Positions 63,885 to 64,000 of a DNA stretch of 64,000 nt are shown in pieces (within the stretch, counting starts at the first letter, position 1; each line of letters starts with the position of its first letter). The DNA comes from Alphaproteobacteria bacterium 46_93_T64 (GTDB lineage Bacteria > Pseudomonadota > Alphaproteobacteria > Sneathiellales > Sneathiellaceae), in the NCBI GenBank assembly GCA_002163135.1, contig MAAN01000035.1, positions 156,631 to 220,630 of the forward strand, read 5' to 3'. The notes under the pieces were generated by a model. The model was not told the origin of the DNA. It ran no database searches and was given only the letters and a program-made list of their open reading frames with translations. The position numbers and the translations under genes are program-made.

Positions 63885-63913
63885 TTGCGCTCCTCAGTGC
63901 ATTGGTTTATAGG
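63885..63913 (+). promoter_or_regulatory. Candidate tRNA promoter
   Basis: TTGCGC (63885-63890), 17 bases, then TATAGG (63908-63913), placed 16 bases before the tRNA. The spacing is ideal and both boxes are moderate. Confidence 0.4.
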
Positions 63914-63928
63914 AGGGACCTCTTCTAA

Positions 63929-64000
<72 letters not shown>

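Overview
This window is a stretch of an alphaproteobacterial chromosome. The evidence is gene content and order: tsaB-rimI-mucR-fur-plsC-miaB-phoH-ybeY-corC-lnt, then an XRE regulator, metK and trmB, then rimP-nusA-rnpM-infB-rbfA-truB-rpsO-pnp. A MucR/Ros regulator, an Irr-type Fur protein and a rubrerythrin/Fe-S/DUF3501 operon point the same way. Moderate GC and the mix of genes suggest a free-living, probably marine, relative of the Rhodospirillales/Kiloniellales/Sneathiellales. The genus cannot be fixed by reading alone.

Layout. 0-4.3 kb: murJ, trpS, a DUF2333 protein and a universal stress protein. 4.6-8.1 kb: a cell-wall set made of a Bax-like glucosaminidase facing a three-gene reverse operon (D-Ala-D-Ala dipeptidase, polysaccharide deacetylase, HpcH/HpaI aldolase). 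8.1-17 kb: the tsaB-to-lnt housekeeping block. 17-29.2 kb: metK/trmB and the full translation/RNA operon ending in pnp, with strong RNA hairpins before rimP, between infB and rbfA, and between rpsO and pnp. 29.3-36.3 kb: a long nitronate-monooxygenase-like flavoprotein, irr, a large MscS-type channel and the rubrerythrin operon. Irr-box-like sites lie in front of both irr and the rubrerythrin operon. 36.3-39.9 kb: an SH3 protein, a D-2-hydroxyacid dehydrogenase, a glutathione transferase, an ECF sigma factor with a Cys-rich tail, and arfB.

39.9-48.4 kb is an accessory region with four LysR regulators, each close to a small redox enzyme or exporter. Two decayed copies of the 3' end of arfB (42151-42323 and 44014-44219) divide part of it into two modules. 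This is the pattern expected if DNA was gained repeatedly at the end of arfB, and it is the most unusual feature of the window.

48.6-52.2 kb: a histidine kinase, a FixJ-type response regulator, a secreted HbpS/GlcG-like protein and a secreted ankyrin protein, with a perfect palindrome between the regulator and the HbpS gene. 52.2-59.5 kb, reverse strand: chrA with a rhodanese-ChrB fusion, two carriers, polA and a 59-residue zf-CHCC protein. 59.6-64 kb: an ABC ATPase without a permease, an amidohydrolase, a small basic protein, a WYL regulator divergent from a DUF1579-like gene with a perfect inverted repeat between them, and a tRNA-Arg(CCG) cut by the window edge.

No CRISPR array, rRNA, integrase, transposase or prophage gene was seen. 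No gene-free stretch exceeds 300 bases.
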